Assembly: GCF_019933155.2 (NCBI RefSeq)
Contig: NZ_CP082944.1
Location: forward strand, 3,288,001-3,352,000
Reading direction: 5' to 3'
DNA: 64,000 nt
Source of the DNA: Metabacillus dongyingensis
Lineage (GTDB): Bacteria > Bacillota > Bacilli > Bacillales > Bacillaceae
In this document: one piece after another, positions 16,229 through 26,251 of the stretch
Layout: each line of letters begins with the position of its first letter
Position numbering within the stretch: the stretch's first letter is position 1
Notes under the pieces: generated by a model
What the model saw: only the letters and a program-made list of their open reading frames with translations
What the model was told of the DNA's origin: nothing
Database searches by the model: none
Program-made: the position numbers and the translations under genes

Positions 16229-17220
16229 TTTCCTTTATTGTGAATGTATTCATTTAACAATGAAAATGCATGCATCTGATTTTGCTTTTTTATAAGCCAC
16301 TCGGTCATTTCAAATTCTTTTGGTGACGGCTGAGGTCTGTACCATTTATTCATTGGCTGGCCATGAAACCAATTTCTTTCTTTTACGTCTAATTGGTGGG
16401 AGATCACCGGAAAGGATGTTCTTAAATAGGGTGTTTCTCTTTTTCTTCCACCTTTTAAGTATTTTTCATAATCATATCTCGACCCTGTATGGACTGTCCG
16501 TTCTGAAAAGTCCATAAACTCCTGATAATAATCCGGGTGAAAAAGCAGCCACGATAAAGACCTTCCGAGTTTGATGCGGCTTTTCAGTTTTTTAAAATCA
16601 TTAACGGAAAAACCGAATAATCTGCCTTCTATAGTAGGGAAAACGACTGTGCTAAAATGAAAGAGTTCCTGAAATAAAAAAAGAGGTGTATGAAAGACCT
16701 TTCTCTTAAAAATAGCCTTTTCAATAATCGGCTTCTGAATTAAATGCTGTTCGTTAATAATCAGCGAGGTCATTAAGTGTCCTATGTTTTTTTTTCTCCA
16801 AAAAATCTGCCATTCTCTTTTCATAAACGGCGAAACATGGAATTCATCTAGCAAGTGAAAAAGAGGATGCCCTTTTTGTTTTGAAATCTCATACAGCATG
16901 AGCTGGGGATATGCATCGGAGAAAATGAGCCAGTTAGCATCCTCATAAGTCAGAAACAATGCTTTTATCATTTTTTTATTTATCATTTTTTGAAACCAAG
17001 TGCCTTTTAAATCCGTCATACAGTAGCCGGCATTTCGTGAAACCATGCTCGCTAGAAATGCCCATCTAATTTCAGGATTCCTTATATAATAGCTATGGTA
17101 GCTTTCGGTTCTCGAAATGTTGTCGTAATTTTTTTTTAATGTCGTATTCTTTATAAGTGCTATAATATTATTTTCTTCCATTGTTCTTTGATTCGACTGC
17201 AAATCTTTATCGCTGTGCAT
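16213..17220 (-). CDS. yppC: YppC family protein (DUF2515)
   Basis: A 335-residue soluble protein matching YppC by size and place beside recU. It is aromatic and basic (YHSYYIRNPEIRWAFLASMV, then HPDYYQEFMDFSERT). No catalytic motif or membrane segment is evident and the function is unknown. Divergent from recU across 144 bases. The start is uncertain: the ATG at 17220 has GAGGTGAGATCGT upstream. Confidence 0.85.
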   Translation of the reverse strand: MHSDKDLQSNQRTMEENNIIALIKNTTLKKNYDNISRTESYHSYYIRNPEIRWAFLASMVSRNAGYCMTDLKGTWFQKMINKKMIKALFLTYEDANWLIFSDAYPQLMLYEISKQKGHPLFHLLDEFHVSPFMKREWQIFWRKKNIGHLMTSLIINEQHLIQKPIIEKAIFKRKVFHTPLFLFQELFHFSTVVFPTIEGRLFGFSVNDFKKLKSRIKLGRSLSWLLFHPDYYQEFMDFSERTVHTGSRYDYEKYLKGGRKRETPYLRTSFPVISHQLDVKERNWFHGQPMNKWYRPQPSPKEFEMTEWLIKKQNQMHAFSLLNEYIHNKGKRSKD

Positions 17221-17364
17221 ACGATCTCACCTCACTCCTTATAGACTCTCCTGATTGAGGCTGAAGTACACATATGCAGCGTTAACAAAATCGAAACTTT
17301 TTATCCATGTCTTTTTCTTTTTTTTTGATATGATAAGTAGTAGTTTTACCTGAGGAGGGAAGAA

Positions 17365-17961
17365 ATGATTTTTCGTTATCCTAACGGAAAAACGTATAAC
17401 CCGAGCACTGCTCCGCCTAAACAGCGCCAGCCGAAAGAAACATACAGCAACAGAGGGATGACGCTTGAGGAAGATTTGAATGAGACTAACAGTTATTATT
17501 TAGACAGAGGCATCGCTGTCATCCATAAAAAACCGACCCCTGTTCAAATAGTAAATGTTGATTTCCCTAAACGGAGTGCAGCTGTCATACGCGAAGCTTA
17601 TTTCAAACAGTCATCTACAACGGACTACAACGGTGTTTATAAAGGAAAGTATATTGATTTTGAAGCTAAAGAAACTAGGAGCTCCACTTCCTTTCCGCTT
17701 CAAAACTTCCATGAACATCAGATCAGGCATATGAAAATGGTGCTTGATCAGGGGGGATTATCTTTTGTCATTCTCTCTGCCTTCCAAACATTTTATCTGA
17801 TGGAAGCAGCCATCCTGCTTGAATTTTGGGAGAGAAAAGAAAACGGCGGAAGAAAATCAATCACAAAAAAAGAAATTGAATTAACATCCCACCCCATTCC
17901 GCTTGGCTATCAGCCCAGAATTGATTATATTAAGGTATTGGAAAAACTATATTTTCTCTGA
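17365..17961 (+). CDS. recU: Holliday junction resolvase RecU
   Basis: A 198-residue endonuclease that resolves Holliday junctions during recombination and repair. Family residues are visible: [10 protein letters not shown] at the start, [15 protein letters not shown], the catalytic region [22 protein letters not shown] (split here by the type II restriction-like fold), and [14 protein letters not shown]. Start ATG behind GAGGAGGGAAGAA. The adjacent ponA follows after 46 bases, the conserved recU-ponA operon. Confidence 0.97.
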   Translation: MIFRYPNGKTYNPSTAPPKQRQPKETYSNRGMTLEEDLNETNSYYLDRGIAVIHKKPTPVQIVNVDFPKRSAAVIREAYFKQSSTTDYNGVYKGKYIDFEAKETRSSTSFPLQNFHEHQIRHMKMVLDQGGLSFVILSAFQTFYLMEAAILLEFWERKENGGRKSITKKEIELTSHPIPLGYQPRIDYIKVLEKLYFL

Positions 17962-18007
17962 TCCTTTAGCAAAGCGGATTTTGTAAAATGAAAGGTTGGA
18001 AAAAGTA

Positions 18008-20707
18008 ATGTCAGATCAATATAAAAGTCGTGAAGAACGCAGAAAAGCGTTAGCACAAACAAGTAAAAGTAATAGTAAAAGCAAAAACAAAAAACCGAAT
18101 GAACGGGGCTCTCTCTTTAAACGCATCCTGTTCATATTAGTTTCCATTGGCCTGATCGGCCTGATCGCAGGCGGTGTTACTTTTGCAGTGATTGCTGCAG
18201 GGGCTCCGAAGCTTGATGAAAAAAAATTAAAGGATTCTTATTCTTCCACAATTTTTGATAAAGAAGGCAACGAAATTTCAGAAGTAGGCGCCCAAAAACG
18301 CACCTATATTTCTTATAATGATATTCCCAAAAAATTAGAAGAAGCTGTACTTGCGACAGAGGACGCCCGTTTTTACGAGCATAGCGGTGTAGATATCATC
18401 CGTCTCGGCGGAGCTGTAGTGGCCAACATTACACAGGGTTTCGGCTCACAGGGCGGGAGTACCATTACTCAGCAGGTTATTAAAAATTCCTTTTTCACAC
18501 ATGAGAAAACAATTACAAGAAAAATACAGGAACTATGGCTCGCTTTTCAATTAGAACAAAAATATTCAAAGCATGAGATTCTCGAAATGTATTTAAACAA
18601 AATCTATTACCACCCTCAATATTACGGTGTAGGGAAAGCTGCAGAAGGATTTTACGGAAAAGAATTAAAGGATCTTGAACTTCATGAAGCAGCGATGCTT
18701 GCTGGCATTCCGCAAAGCCCGACGAATTTTGATCCTAGAAAGAATCCTGAATCTGCAGAAAAAAGACGAAATATTGTTCTTAACTTAATGGTGAAGCAAG
18801 GATTCATTACAGACCAAGAAGCAGAAGATGCTAAGAAAGTGCCTGTGCAGTCAACGGTCGTTCCAGAGAAGGAAAAATCAAATCCATACAGCGCGTATGT
18901 GGAACAAGTTATTGAAGAAGTGAAAGATAAAACGGATATAGATGTAAGTTCAGCAGGTGCAAAAATCTATACAACGATTGATACAGATGCACAAAAATAT
19001 GTGGAAGAATTGCTCAATGGCAGTGAGATCGCCTATCCGGATGAAAACTTCCAGGCCGGTGTTACCCTCATTGATACTGAAACCGGCGAAATTCGCGCAA
19101 TCGGCGGAGGCCGGAACCAGAATGTCGGAGACTTTAACTATGCGATTGACACAAGAAGACAGCCAGGTTCAACTATTAAGCCTGTGCTTGATTATGGTCC
19201 TGCAATCGAATACTTAAAATGGTCAACGTACGAACAAATTAAAGACGAACCTTATACTTACTCAAATGGAGTCAAAATCAATAACTTTGACAGAAGCTTT
19301 AAAGGACAAATGTCCATACGTGATGCTCTTGCAGAGTCCCGTAATATTCCTGCTCTTAAAGCCATGCAGGAGGTCGGACTGGATAAAGCACGTGACTTTG
19401 CAGCAGGACTTGGCATCCCGCTTGAAGAGGAAATACCGGAAGCTTATTCGATAGGCGGTTTTGATACTGGTGTCTCCCCTCTTCATATGGCAGGAGCCTT
19501 TGCCGCATTCGGAAATAACGGAATTTACACAGAGCCGCACGCAGTAACAAAAGTTGTTTTAAGCGACGGCACAGAAATTGACCTGTCTCCTGAACCGGAA
19601 ACCGCCATGAGCGATTATACAGCTTACATGACAACTGACATGATGATCTCTGTAGTAGAAGAAGGTACAGGTACAGCTGCCCGTGTACCAGGTGTTACTG
19701 TGGCAGGAAAAACAGGAACAACGAACTTCTCTGAAGAAGACAAACAAAAATACAACGTTCCTTCAGGAGGAGCGAAAGACAGCTGGTTTGTTGGATTTAC
19801 ACCAGAATATTCAGCAGCAGTATGGACTGGATATATGAAAAACGATGAAAAAATGCACTTGACGAAAACGGATCAGCAGCTTGCAAAAAAAATCTTTAAA
19901 GAAGTAATTTCAGAGGTTTCAAGCGGTGAAGGAAAAGACTTCAAAAAACCGAATTCCGTCGTTAAAGTAACGGTTGAAAATGGTTCTAACCCTCCGAAGT
20001 TAGCAAGCAAATATACTCCTGACAGCAAAAAAATCAGCGAGTACTTTGTAAAAGGAACAGAACCGACAAAGGTTTCAGAGCATTATAAACGTCTTGCGAA
20101 GCCATCTGGCTTCAATGTGAATTATGATCAAACAAGCAATCAAATTACACTCAGCTGGGACTATAGAGAAGACTTAAGAGATGCTGTATCATTTGAAATC
20201 AGCCAATCTGTCGACGATAGTCCTGCACAAGTAATCAATAAAACAAAAGATACAAGTATGGTTATCCCTAATGCTGTTCCAGGTTCGACTTATAAGTTCC
20301 AGGTAACAGCAGTAAGCGATGATGACAACTCGAACCGCAGTGATTCTGCTGCTGCTGTTTTACAGGTCCCTGAAGCTATCATTGAAGAGCCTGTTATACC
20401 AGAGGAGCCTGAGGAAGAACCAGGTGAAGGTGAAGGTGAACTGCCTCCTGGTGAGGAGCTTCCTGGTGAAGAATTGCCTGGTGAAGGTGAACTGCCTCCT
20501 GGCGAGGAACCTCCTGGCGACGGCGATGATGAGGGCGACGGCGATGGCGATGGACAGCCTGGTGAAGGTGAAAACCCTCAAGAACCAAGCACCCCGATCG
20601 TTCCAGTCCCTCCAACAAATCCTCCTGGCAACGGGAATGGGAATAATGGCAATGGCAACGGCGGAAATGGTGATGGTGATGGTGATCAAGGCGGCGACAA
20701 TGGATAA
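18008..20707 (+). CDS. ponA: Penicillin-binding protein 1A/1B (PonA)
   Basis: Bifunctional class A PBP that polymerises and crosslinks peptidoglycan outside the membrane. A cytoplasmic basic tail precedes one TM helix (about 34-62). The GT51 domain carries ATEDARFYEHSG and GGSTITQQ. The transpeptidase domain has the serine in GSTIKP, then SRN and KTGTTN. An FN3-like domain follows, then a roughly 110-residue acidic Pro/Gly/Glu/Asp/Asn tail built from repeated GELPPGEE and GDGDGD units. ATG at 18008 is preferred to an in-frame TTG four codons earlier. Regulated at the cell cycle by GpsB, encoded in this window. Confidence 0.97.
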   Translation: MSDQYKSREERRKALAQTSKSNSKSKNKKPNERGSLFKRILFILVSIGLIGLIAGGVTFAVIAAGAPKLDEKKLKDSYSSTIFDKEGNEISEVGAQKRTYISYNDIPKKLEEAVLATEDARFYEHSGVDIIRLGGAVVANITQGFGSQGGSTITQQVIKNSFFTHEKTITRKIQELWLAFQLEQKYSKHEILEMYLNKIYYHPQYYGVGKAAEGFYGKELKDLELHEAAMLAGIPQSPTNFDPRKNPESAEKRRNIVLNLMVKQGFITDQEAEDAKKVPVQSTVVPEKEKSNPYSAYVEQVIEEVKDKTDIDVSSAGAKIYTTIDTDAQKYVEELLNGSEIAYPDENFQAGVTLIDTETGEIRAIGGGRNQNVGDFNYAIDTRRQPGSTIKPVLDYGPAIEYLKWSTYEQIKDEPYTYSNGVKINNFDRSFKGQMSIRDALAESRNIPALKAMQEVGLDKARDFAAGLGIPLEEEIPEAYSIGGFDTGVSPLHMAGAFAAFGNNGIYTEPHAVTKVVLSDGTEIDLSPEPETAMSDYTAYMTTDMMISVVEEGTGTAARVPGVTVAGKTGTTNFSEEDKQKYNVPSGGAKDSWFVGFTPEYSAAVWTGYMKNDEKMHLTKTDQQLAKKIFKEVISEVSSGEGKDFKKPNSVVKVTVENGSNPPKLASKYTPDSKKISEYFVKGTEPTKVSEHYKRLAKPSGFNVNYDQTSNQITLSWDYREDLRDAVSFEISQSVDDSPAQVINKTKDTSMVIPNAVPGSTYKFQVTAVSDDDNSNRSDSAAAVLQVPEAIIEEPVIPEEPEEEPGEGEGELPPGEELPGEELPGEGELPPGEEPPGDGDDEGDGDGDGQPGEGENPQEPSTPIVPVPPTNPPGNGNGNNGNGNGGNGDGDGDQGGDNG

Positions 20708-20716
20708 TAATTTAAA

Positions 20717-20744
20717 CCCCTCTGCTTAGGCAGAGGGGTTTTTT
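20717..20744 (+). terminator. Intrinsic terminator of recU-ponA
   Basis: CCCCTCTGC/GCAGAGGGG stem followed by six T on the plus strand. Confidence 0.95.
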
Positions 20745-20851
20745 GTTTGGTGTGTATTTACAATTTTCTGTGGAGAAAAGATGATTGGTTATCGTATTTT
20801 TTTTGAAATTTAAAAATATCCCTAATTTGTTGATCACATTCCCCTTCAAAA

Positions 20852-20890
20852 ATAATAAAAACGCAAGAATCAAATGCTGATTCTTGCGTT
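20852..20890 (-). terminator. Intrinsic terminator of dnaD-nth-ypoC
   Basis: 11-bp stem CGCAAGAATCA with its complement, then TTTTTATTATTTTT on the minus strand, right after the ypoC stop. Confidence 0.9.
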
Positions 20891-21421
20891 TTATTTTTCC
20901 CGGCTTCTCATGGCTCTATTTTTATAATACTGCTTAATCATTTCTTCAATAAGCTGATTGAGCTGAACGAAAGAATGATACTGTTCAGGTTTTAATAGGA
21001 CATACATCAGTCTTTCAGATGCATTTATTGGCTTCACCGAAAAAGCTGTGAAATCATCAGATTTAATATCAAGATCATGAATGGGGCATTCATTGCTCCA
21101 ATAAATCAGGCAGATCAGGATTGAGATCCCCTTGATCATCTTGGCTTTATCGGCTTTTTTTACATTTGAACGGATTCTGCTTTTGATTGTCTCCTGAATT
21201 GAATGCCATTCATCTATTAGGACGGGAATACTTAATTCAGGATTTTTCCATGGATAAAAATCAATGGGCACATTTGCTTTAAAACAGATATCAAAATAAA
21301 AAGGATTGCTTTTAATGATTTCTTCCACCGCAGACGAAGAATTTAAAGGAATTGCGTGTTCATCCCTGCAAAAAAACGGCTCATACATAAAGGCTTCTGG
21401 CAAATCAATCAATCGCAGCAT
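20891..21421 (-). CDS. ypoC: YpoC family protein
   Basis: A 176-residue protein of unknown function that follows nth in Bacillus. It has a helical C-terminal half (LKPEQYHSFVQLNQLIEEMI) and a conserved-looking central stretch (ICLIYWSNECPIHDL). Its start overlaps the nth stop by 17 bases, implying coupled translation. No enzyme motif is visible. Confidence 0.88.
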   Translation of the reverse strand: MLRLIDLPEAFMYEPFFCRDEHAIPLNSSSAVEEIIKSNPFYFDICFKANVPIDFYPWKNPELSIPVLIDEWHSIQETIKSRIRSNVKKADKAKMIKGISILICLIYWSNECPIHDLDIKSDDFTAFSVKPINASERLMYVLLKPEQYHSFVQLNQLIEEMIKQYYKNRAMRSREK

Positions 21422-22076
21422 TCCGAACCGTTCCTTTTTTCATTCTTTTTTGCCCTTCACGGCACATATGAAGCAGCGGGCATTCCGTACATTTTGGAGC
21501 CTGTGCTTTACAGTGGTACCTTCCAAAAAAGATGAGGCGATGATGAGTAAGCGACCATTCTTCTTGCGGCACTTTCCGCATAAGTGTCTTTTCTACTTCC
21601 AGCACGGAATCTTTCCATTTGCATATAGCAAGTCTCTTGCTGACTCTTTCTACATGCGTATCAACCGCAATAGCAGGAACTCCAAATGCAACTGAAACAA
21701 CCACATTGGCTGTTTTGCGGCCTACACCGGGAAGCTTCGTCAGCTCGTCTCTGTCTTTCGGCACCACTCCCCTATATTCTTCCAAAAGGAGGGTGCAGAG
21801 TTTTTGTATATTTTTAGCTTTATTGCGGTATAATCCAATGGATCTGATATCATTTTGAAGTTCTTCAATGGATACAGATAAATAATCCTCAGGCGTTTTG
21901 TATTTTTCAAAAAGCTTTTTCGTCACTTTATTGACCAGGACATCTGTACACTGTGCAGATAGTGCCACCGCGATGACAAGTTCAAAAGGATTGCTATGAT
22001 TCAGTTCACAATGTGCATCAGGAAACAGCTCCCCCATTGTATCAAGAGCTTCTCTGATTTGATTCTTATTCAGCAT
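21405..22076 (-). CDS. nth: Endonuclease III (DNA glycosylase/AP lyase)
   Basis: Base-excision repair enzyme removing oxidised pyrimidines. The 223-residue protein shows the helix-hairpin-helix LPGVGRKTANVVV with catalytic Lys, the catalytic Asp in VDTHVERVSKRL, and the [4Fe-4S] ligands in a CxxxxxxCxxCxxxxxxC arrangement (CKAQAPKCTECPLLHMC). Third element: dnaD upstream, ypoC downstream, one operon. Confidence 0.97.
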   Translation of the reverse strand: MLNKNQIREALDTMGELFPDAHCELNHSNPFELVIAVALSAQCTDVLVNKVTKKLFEKYKTPEDYLSVSIEELQNDIRSIGLYRNKAKNIQKLCTLLLEEYRGVVPKDRDELTKLPGVGRKTANVVVSVAFGVPAIAVDTHVERVSKRLAICKWKDSVLEVEKTLMRKVPQEEWSLTHHRLIFFGRYHCKAQAPKCTECPLLHMCREGQKRMKKGTVRNAAID

Positions 22077-22118
22077 GCGATCACCTTTTAATTATTGTTT
22101 AAATTCATTCCTTGAAAT

Positions 22119-22823
22119 TTAACTTTCCAGCCAATTATAAAACGGCACTTTTCGTTTATACTCTTCATCCGATTGATTTTGCTTCTGAGGCTGGGATTGA
22201 TGCTGCCGGAATCGTTTGCCGTAATTTCTTGCCTGATCGATTGTCCGAATCCCATTTTTCTTCCACTCAAAAAGAATTCTGTCAATATACCTGAAGTTAA
22301 GTTTACCGGAAATGACCGCTTCTTTTAAAGCTGCTTTGATGATAATCGGATCATGATAATCCTGATCCATCCAGATCGAAAGTGTCTCAACTTCAAACGG
22401 TGAAAGAGGCCTTCCGAATTCACTTTCAAATACAGGGTACAAATTAAAGTTTTCCTGCTGCTGTATTTCTTCTGTTTTTTTCTCATCTTTCATTAACATA
22501 AATTCATATATTTTTCCCCAAAGAGGCTTCAGAGAATACCGTTCGTATTTGATGGAAGCTTGCTCATACTCCTCGATGTCTAAAAGTCCTCTTTGCAGCA
22601 AACTTCTGAGAAGGGATGTACATGAAGATACAGATATGGACATATGACTTGATAATTCGCTGGGGGTAGGAAATTGATTTCCATTTTGAAGATGGAGATT
22701 TACTTGAAGAAGCAAAACGAGCTCCTCTTCTTTTATTCCAAATTGATGATAATGCATAATTAATGCTGCAGGAACAGATAAAGACCCCTGCTCTTGCATG
22801 TTTACAAATTGTTCCTTATTCAT
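22119..22823 (-). CDS. dnaD: DNA replication initiation protein DnaD
   Basis: A primosomal protein that acts with DnaA, DnaB and DnaI at oriC and during restart. 234 residues, with an N-terminal winged helix (about 1-100, PTPSELSSHMSISVSSCTSL) and the C-terminal DnaD domain ending in a YxxxIxxxW-like motif (FRYIDRILFEWKKNGI). The ATG at 22823 follows AGGTGAGGTGG; the frame's GTG five codons earlier lies inside that ribosome binding site. Confidence 0.96.
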   Translation of the reverse strand: MNKEQFVNMQEQGSLSVPAALIMHYHQFGIKEEELVLLLQVNLHLQNGNQFPTPSELSSHMSISVSSCTSLLRSLLQRGLLDIEEYEQASIKYERYSLKPLWGKIYEFMLMKDEKKTEEIQQQENFNLYPVFESEFGRPLSPFEVETLSIWMDQDYHDPIIIKAALKEAVISGKLNFRYIDRILFEWKKNGIRTIDQARNYGKRFRQHQSQPQKQNQSDEEYKRKVPFYNWLES

Positions 22824-22897
22824 AACGAGCCACCTCACCTAAAATAGTATAACATGTCTCGGCAGAAAAACGGTGATGGACTTTCATTCCAATTTAG

Positions 22898-23013
22898 AAA
22901 AGCGGAATTGCCCGTTTAGCCCCGACAGGCAGATAAGGATCCGGCAGAAAAGGCGCATTTTTCCTTTACTTGGCGGATCTGTTCTGACCGAGGGGCTGGG
23001 CGATATAGCTAGG
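22898..23013 (+). repeat. Dispersed fold-back repeat, copy B
   Basis: 116-bp copy, from AAAAGCGGAATTGCCCG through CCGAGGGGCTGGGCGATATAGCTAGGGC, in the gap between asnS and dnaD. The same outer (CGCCC/GGGCG type) and inner (GATCCG/CGGATC) pairing as copy A. Confidence 0.85.
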
Positions 23014-23021
23014 GCTACATG

Positions 23022-23046
23022 AAAAGCGGAGCCGATTGTTCAGCCC
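23022..23046 (+). repeat. Truncated repeat after copy B
   Basis: AAAAGCGGAGCCGATTGTTC then AGCCC, almost the same as the fragment at 1920-1947; only the left end of the element is present. Confidence 0.55.
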
Positions 23047-23099
23047 ACTTAAGTGTATAAAAATAAGGCAATTCAAATACATCAACTCGAGCCTATAAA

Positions 23100-23137
23100 T
23101 AAAATGTGAGCCTCCCATCAAGGAGACTCACATTTAT
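23100..23137 (-). terminator. Intrinsic terminator of asnS
   Basis: Long stem AAATGTGAGTCTCC paired with GGGAGGCTCACATTT, then TATTT on the minus strand. Confidence 0.85.
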
Positions 23138-23139
23138 TA

Positions 23140-24432
23140 TTACGGATATAATCTGTTAAGCAAACGAGGGAACGGAATGGATTCGCGGACGTGTTCTACA
23201 CCGCTGATCCATGCAACTGTGCGCTCAAGGCCAAGACCGAATCCTGAATGCGGAACAGATCCAAATTCACGCAGCTGCAGGTACCACTGATAAGCGTCTT
23301 GTGATAGATCGTGCTCGTCGATGCGCTGCTTTAATAGTTCATGATCATGAATACGCTGTGATCCGCCGATGATCTCGCCGTAGCCTTCTGGTGCGATTAA
23401 GTCCGCGCAAAGGACGACATCATCACGATCAGGAGCAGGCTGCATATAGAAAGGCTTAATACCTGTAGGGTAATGAGTAATGAATACTGGCTTGTCAAAG
23501 CTTTCTGCGATAGCTGTTTCGTGCGGTGCGCCAAAATCTTCGCCCCATTTAATGTCATCAAATCCTTTTTCATTTAAGAATTTGATTGCATCGTCATATG
23601 AAATTCGAGGGAATGGCGCTTTTATCTGTTCAAGTTTAGCTGTATCACGTCCAAGGGTTGTCAGTTCAAGCTTGCAGTTTTCAAGAACGCTTTGCACGAT
23701 ATAAGACACATAGTTCTCTTGTACAACCAGGTTGTCTTCGAATTCATAGAAGGCCATCTCAGGCTCGATCATCCAAAATTCGATCAAGTGGCGTCTTGTT
23801 TTTGATTTTTCAGCGCGGAATGTCGGTCCGAATGAAAAGACCTTTCCAAGTGCCATTGCTGCTGCTTCCATGTATAGCTGACCGCTTTGAGATAGATAAG
23901 CATCTTCATCGAAATATTTCGTTGCAAAAAGCTCTGATGTTCCTTCTGGTGCGCTGCCTGTTAAGATAGGAGGATCTACTTTTGAGAAACCTTCTTTATT
24001 GAAGAACTCATAAGTTGCACGGATGATTTCATTTCTGATTTTCATTACAGCATGCTGACGCTTGGAGCGCAGCCATAAATGGCGGTGGTCCATTAAAAAT
24101 TCAGTGCCGTGTTCTTTTGGAGTAATTGGATAGTTCACGGACTCGTGAATCACTTCAATGCCCGTTACCCCAAGTTCGTATCCGAACGGTGAACGCTCGT
24201 CCACTCTGACAACACCTGTTACATAAATAGAAGACTCCTGAGTAATAGATTTTGCTGTCTGGAATACTTCTTCATCTACTTCTGCTTTTACGACTACGCC
24301 CTGAATGAAGCCCGTGCCGTCGCGCAATTGTAAAAAGGCAATTTTGCCGCTTGAACGTTTATTCGCAATCCAGGCGCCAATTGTGACTTCTTTATCTACA
24401 AATTTGCTTACTTCTTTAATTGTTGTTTTCAC
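23140..24432 (-). CDS. asnS: Asparaginyl-tRNA synthetase
   Basis: Class IIb aminoacyl-tRNA synthetase charging tRNA-Asn. 430 residues: OB-fold anticodon domain (about 15-100), then the catalytic core with motif 2 ([20 protein letters not shown]) and motif 3 ([13 protein letters not shown]). The start codon is GTG behind GGAGGGAAC. It has its own sigma-A promoter (24483-24511), separate from aspB. No T-box is visible in the short leader. Confidence 0.97.
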   Translation of the reverse strand: MKTTIKEVSKFVDKEVTIGAWIANKRSSGKIAFLQLRDGTGFIQGVVVKAEVDEEVFQTAKSITQESSIYVTGVVRVDERSPFGYELGVTGIEVIHESVNYPITPKEHGTEFLMDHRHLWLRSKRQHAVMKIRNEIIRATYEFFNKEGFSKVDPPILTGSAPEGTSELFATKYFDEDAYLSQSGQLYMEAAAMALGKVFSFGPTFRAEKSKTRRHLIEFWMIEPEMAFYEFEDNLVVQENYVSYIVQSVLENCKLELTTLGRDTAKLEQIKAPFPRISYDDAIKFLNEKGFDDIKWGEDFGAPHETAIAESFDKPVFITHYPTGIKPFYMQPAPDRDDVVLCADLIAPEGYGEIIGGSQRIHDHELLKQRIDEHDLSQDAYQWYLQLREFGSVPHSGFGLGLERTVAWISGVEHVRESIPFPRLLNRLYP

Positions 24433-24482
24433 TTAATTGTTCCCTCCAAAAACCGGATCATAAATATATGTATATAGTTGCT

Positions 24483-24511
24483 ATTATACATTTGTTGCAT
24501 GCTTCGTTCAA
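24483..24511 (-). promoter_or_regulatory. Sigma-A promoter of asnS
   Basis: TTGAAC, 17-base spacer, TATAAT on the minus strand, about 50 bases before the GTG start. Confidence 0.8.
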
Positions 24512-24521
24512 ACATAAGTGT

Positions 24522-24541
24522 GAGCCGTCAAATGACGGCTC
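24522..24541 (-). terminator. Hairpin after aspB
   Basis: GAGCCGTC/GACGGCTC stem with 4-base loop just beyond the aspB stop; no long T-tract, so a weak terminator or an RNA 3' end. Confidence 0.5.
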
Positions 24542-24548
24542 ATCTTTA

Positions 24549-25736
24549 TCAATGAACACTGTTTTCTTTTACAAATCGATCAATTCTGACTAAAGCCTCT
24601 TCTAGTGTATGTAGAGAAGTTGCATATGAAAGCCTTACATTTTCAGGTGCTCCAAATCCGGATCCAGGGACAATCGCCACTTTTTCCTTTTCAAGCAATG
24701 CTTCTACAAAGTCATCTACATTTGCAAAGCCGGTAATTTCTGCCGCTTGCTTGGCATTAGGGAAAAGATAAAAAGCTCCCTGAGGCTTTAAGCATGTAAT
24801 TCCAGGAATCGAAACAAGCTTGTCATAAATAATGTTCAGGCGTTCTTCAAATGCTTTTCTCATCTCTTCTACCGGTTCCTGTGAACCTGCATATGCAGCA
24901 ATTGATGCATATTGAGCAATTGAAGTCGGATTCGATGTGCTGTGGCTTGCAAGATTTGTCATTGCTTTAATGATTTGCTCATTTCCGGCGGCGTATCCAA
25001 TTCTCCAGCCAGTCATCGAATGCGATTTTGAAACACCGTTAATGATGATTGTCTGCTGTTTTAATTCCTCAGAAATCTCGGCAATGGATACATGAGTGTT
25101 TTCGCCATAAATTAATTTTTCATAAATTTCATCTGAAACAATCAGCACATTTTGCTGAAGGCAGATTTTTCCCAGCTCTTCAAGCTCTTCTTTTGAATAA
25201 AGCATTCCTGTTGGATTGCTTGGAGAGTTAATGATGACTGCCTTCGTTTTATCTGTGATTGCTGCTTTAAGCTGATCCGGAGTCATTTTAAACTGATTCT
25301 CTTCGAGCGCATTAACATATTCAGGCACACCATCTGCAAGCTTGACTTGTTCAGGATAGCTTACCCAATAAGGAGCAGGAATGATCACTTCATCCCCTTT
25401 ATTGAGAAGAACTTGAAAAAGAGTGTAAAGAGCATGCTTTGCACCTGTGCAGACGATAATTTCACCCGGTTTATAAGCAAGATTTTGATCCTGCTGAAAC
25501 TTCCCGATAATTTCTTTTTTCAGCTCTGCAAGTCCGCCTGCAGGTGTATATTTTGTTTGTCCCGCATTCATTGAATGAACAGCCGCATCAATAATATGCT
25601 GCGGTGTATTAAAATCAGGTTCTCCAGCTCCTAGTCCAATCACATCATGACCGGCTTCTTTAAGCTCTTTTGCTTTTGCTGTAATCGCTAAAGTGGATGA
25701 AGGTGTTAATGCAGATACTCTATCGGCTAATTTCAT
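24549..25736 (-). CDS. aspB: Aspartate aminotransferase (class I PLP)
   Basis: PLP-dependent enzyme interconverting aspartate/2-oxoglutarate and oxaloacetate/glutamate. 395 residues with the PLP lysine in INGVSKSHSMTGWRIGY (about residue 236), SNPTGMLY and the C-terminal Arg region NVRLSYATS. Downstream of ypmB with a 12-base gap, the order of B. subtilis ypmA-ypmB-aspB-asnS. ATG start behind GGGGGACATATCC. Confidence 0.95.
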   Translation of the reverse strand: MKLADRVSALTPSSTLAITAKAKELKEAGHDVIGLGAGEPDFNTPQHIIDAAVHSMNAGQTKYTPAGGLAELKKEIIGKFQQDQNLAYKPGEIIVCTGAKHALYTLFQVLLNKGDEVIIPAPYWVSYPEQVKLADGVPEYVNALEENQFKMTPDQLKAAITDKTKAVIINSPSNPTGMLYSKEELEELGKICLQQNVLIVSDEIYEKLIYGENTHVSIAEISEELKQQTIIINGVSKSHSMTGWRIGYAAGNEQIIKAMTNLASHSTSNPTSIAQYASIAAYAGSQEPVEEMRKAFEERLNIIYDKLVSIPGITCLKPQGAFYLFPNAKQAAEITGFANVDDFVEALLEKEKVAIVPGSGFGAPENVRLSYATSLHTLEEALVRIDRFVKENSVH

Positions 25737-25748
25737 GGATATGTCCCC

Positions 25749-26240
25749 CTATTTTTTAATCGCAATATGCTTTCTTATTTCTCCATTGCTGAAATTTATT
25801 AAATCATATGTATAACGATTTCGATCGTCAATATATTTTACTTCCCAAAGCGGTATGGTCTTTTCCATTCCAAGCTTGACGCTTATCACTTTTTCAGGAT
25901 TTTGTTTTGCTTTTACAATTTCCAGCGCTTTTTTTTCTGAAATGCCGTCAGCGGCAAGCTTCAGCACAGGTTTTTCCTTGCTGTCCTCAGGAACCCAAAC
26001 GTAAACAGCTTCATTGCTCTTATTCAAGCCTGTAATCACGTAATATTGTTTAAGGCCATTAAATGTTTCAACACTTTCGGCATTTTTCAGGTCCGTTTCT
26101 TTCAATGCACGCTCAATAGCTTCTTCATGTCCATCGTTTTTTTGAGCCATGGCTGAATGATAAACGTTAAAAAAGGCTCCCAGTGCAGCCAGCAGAAAAA
26201 CGGCTAAAACACTTGCTCCGATTGTTATTTTTTTCCCCAT
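25749..26240 (-). CDS. ypmB: YpmB, membrane-anchored PepSY-like protein
   Basis: A 163-residue protein with one N-terminal membrane segment (about 5-24, ITIGASVLAVFLLAALGAFF) and an extracytoplasmic part containing a PepSY-type repeat (KKALEIVKAKQNPEKVISVK). YpmB is a conserved uncharacterised protein; membrane-anchored with the domain outside is my prediction. The ATG is behind GGATTCGAAAC, overlapping the end region of ypmA. Confidence 0.9.
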   Translation of the reverse strand: MGKKITIGASVLAVFLLAALGAFFNVYHSAMAQKNDGHEEAIERALKETDLKNAESVETFNGLKQYYVITGLNKSNEAVYVWVPEDSKEKPVLKLAADGISEKKALEIVKAKQNPEKVISVKLGMEKTIPLWEVKYIDDRNRYTYDLINFSNGEIRKHIAIKK

Positions 26241-26251
26241 GTTTCGAATCC

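Noticed and set aside
20319..20729. Open frames of 74 to 136 residues over the ponA tail on both strands
   Set aside because: Product of the low-complexity repeats; no starts with ribosome binding sites and composition is simply the ponA repeats in other frames.
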